Source of the DNA: Bacteroidota bacterium
GTDB lineage: Bacteria > Bacteroidota > Bacteroidia > Chitinophagales > LD1
DNA: 64,000 bases
Reading direction: 5' to 3'
NCBI GenBank assembly: GCA_018267365.1
Contig: JAFDYQ010000015.1
Coordinates: 30,358-94,357 of the forward strand
Shown: piece after piece, positions 62,899 to 64,000 of the stretch
Position numbering within the stretch: position 1 is the stretch's first letter
How the letters are laid out: each line of letters opens with the position of its first letter
The notes under the pieces: generated by a model
What the model was told of the DNA's origin: nothing
Database searches by the model: none
Seen by the model: only the letters and a program-made list of their open reading frames with translations
Program-made: the position numbers and the translations under genes

Positions 62899-64000
62899 AT
62901 GAAAAAACTTAGACTATTTATTACCGCTGTATTACTTATGCTGGCCGCCGGGCTCTTTGCCCAGTCTTCAGTGCCGCTGGGTATCAGCTACCAGGCCGTG
63001 GTGCGCAATGCGCAGGGGGCGGTAGTGCAAAACACGCAGGTGTCTGTACGCTTTTCCATCCACGATGTATCACCTACCGGAAACATTATTTTTCAGGAAA
63101 CCCACCAGGTTAGTACTAATCAGTTTGGCCTCGTCAATGCTGTGATAGGCAGTGGCAATGCGAGTGGCATTTCCAACCTGGCCAATGTAAACTGGGGAGT
63201 AGGTGATAAATACCTGCAGGTAGAGGTAGACGTAGCCGGCGGTACCAACTATGTAGATATGGGTACCTCCCGTATGATGAGTGTACCGTATGCCTTATTT
63301 GCAGCGAGCGGGATCGGTGCTACCGGGGCCACCGGTGCTACAGGTCTTGCGGGTGCTACCGGTGCAGCTGGTCCTACCGGTCCTACCGGTGCAGATGGCG
63401 CTACCGGTGCTACCGGTGCCACGGGCGCTACCGGTGCGGATGGTGCGCAGGGGCCTGCTGGTCCTACCGGCGCGGTCGGTGCTGACGGCGCTACCGGTGC
63501 CGCAGGTGCTACAGGTCCGGCTGGTGCAGATGGTGCTACCGGTGCAGCTGGTCCTACCGGTCCTACCGGTGCAGATGGCGCCACGGGTCCTGCAGGATCT
63601 GATGGCTTGACTGGTCCTACCGGCGCAGATGGTGCCCAGGGACCTACAGGACCTACAGGAGCCGATGGAGTCAATGGTACTAACGGTATAGATGGCGCTA
63701 CCGGTGCTACGGGCCCCGCTGGTGCAGATGGTATGAATGGAGCCGACGGCGCTACAGGTGCCACTGGTGCTACCGGTGCTCCCGGTACCAATGGTGCTCC
63801 TGGCCCTACAGGTCCGGCAGGTGCAGACGGCATGAATGGATTGGATGGCGTCACAGGTCCTACCGGTCCTACCGGTCCGGCAGGTTCAGTGGGCTGGCCC
63901 GGAGCTACGGGTGCTGACGGAGCCACAGGTCCTACCGGCCCTACAGGTGCCGACGGCGCTATGGGCCTGATGGGTCCAATGGGTCCTATGGGTATGCCGG
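62899..64000 (+). CDS. Collagen-like surface protein (Gly-X-Y repeats), 5' part
   Basis: The frame is open from the ATG to the window end (367 codons) and continues beyond it. A signal peptide ([22 protein letters not shown]) precedes a domain of about 115 residues that I know from Bacteroidota surface proteins ([47 protein letters not shown]). From residue 138 on, every third residue is Gly: about 76 triplets, mainly GAT, GPT, GAD and GPA. The Thr-rich Y positions recall BclA-type exosporium collagens, where Thr is glycosylated. It is probably exported and fibrous. Confidence 0.86.
   Translation, partial: MKKLRLFITAVLLMLAAGLFAQSSVPLGISYQAVVRNAQGAVVQNTQVSVRFSIHDVSPTGNIIFQETHQVSTNQFGLVNAVIGSGNASGISNLANVNWGVGDKYLQVEVDVAGGTNYVDMGTSRMMSVPYALFAASGIGATGATGATGLAGATGAAGPTGPTGADGATGATGATGATGADGAQGPAGPTGAVGADGATGAAGATGPAGADGATGAAGPTGPTGADGATGPAGSDGLTGPTGADGAQGPTGPTGADGVNGTNGIDGATGATGPAGADGMNGADGATGATGATGAPGTNGAPGPTGPAGADGMNGLDGVTGPTGPTGPAGSVGWPGATGADGATGPTGPTGADGAMGLMGPMGPMGMP

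Noticed and set aside
63249..63926. Long minus-strand ORF of Pro/Ala/Val repeats
   Set aside because: It is the antisense of the collagen Gly-X-Y array; the repeat codons have no stop complement on the other strand. The plus strand has a signal peptide and known N-domain.
1..64000. CRISPR array, rRNA or tRNA genes
   Set aside because: No regularly spaced direct repeats with unique spacers and no rRNA or cloverleaf-forming tRNA sequence were noticed; the only dense repeats are the collagen and PKD coding repeats and the rodA palindromes.

Overview
The window is chromosomal DNA from a member of the Bacteroidota, most likely near the Chitinophagaceae/Chitinophagales. The evidence is two proteins with type IX secretion (T9SS) C-terminal sorting signals, one giant PKD protein ending in a gliding-motility-associated C-terminal domain, Bacteroidota-typical families (DUF3078, the SEKRYF-type helical-repeat family, the collagen-stalk N-domain), and several promoters with the phylum's TAnnTTTG -7 and TTTG -33 elements. 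Most genes lack a Shine-Dalgarno sequence, and several starts are TTG.

Layout. 1-2194: the end of mrdA (PBP2) and rodA, the elongation peptidoglycan synthase pair, followed by a cluster of palindromic repeats. 2543-8130: a DUF3078 outer-membrane protein, rfaE2, dut, a secreted unknown, a Wzx-like flippase and a MORN-repeat protein. 8299-14187: an OmpR-type response regulator, a methyltransferase, a quinone oxidoreductase, purQ and two envelope unknowns. 14253-18784: a three-gene peptide ABC importer (binding lipoprotein and two YejB/YejE-like permeases) without ATPases. 18919-24852: an SDR epimerase, scpA, a YbjQ protein, a UPF0104-like membrane protein, a HisB-type phosphatase and a T9SS protein.

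24929-29287 is the most interesting part. A 4343-bp IS1595-family transposon has perfect 24-bp terminal inverted repeats and an intact 8-bp target duplication (AAATAGTT). Besides the ISXO2-type transposase it carries six other genes: an HTH-ImmA/IrrE-like peptidase-regulator overlapping an unknown gene, a two-gene operon that includes a DUF2335-like membrane protein, and two small proteins. It has its own promoters, a repeated half-site that could be an operator in the divergent control region, and a structured leader in front of the cargo operon. It inserted into the 3' end of the gene at 29246-30703. Removing the element and one duplication in silico restores an uninterrupted 497-codon frame whose last 23 codons still lie on the far side, at 24859-24928.

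30845-49030: a T9SS beta-propeller protein, an ECF sigma factor with an overlapping membrane TPR gene, fabH, a YHS lipoprotein, nfu, a serine hydrolase, a MoxR/VWA pair with a four-helix-bundle gene between its members, a thioredoxin-like protein, ybaB, yajQ, birA, and the rsfS-ftsH pair. 49199-55432: a LUD protein, a surface-glycan group (GT-C-like protein, GT4, GT2, O-antigen ligase) and meaB. 55413-64000: an M1 aminopeptidase lipoprotein, a 1502-residue PKD/beta-propeller surface protein and the start of a collagen-like protein that runs off the window. No rRNA, tRNA or CRISPR array was seen.
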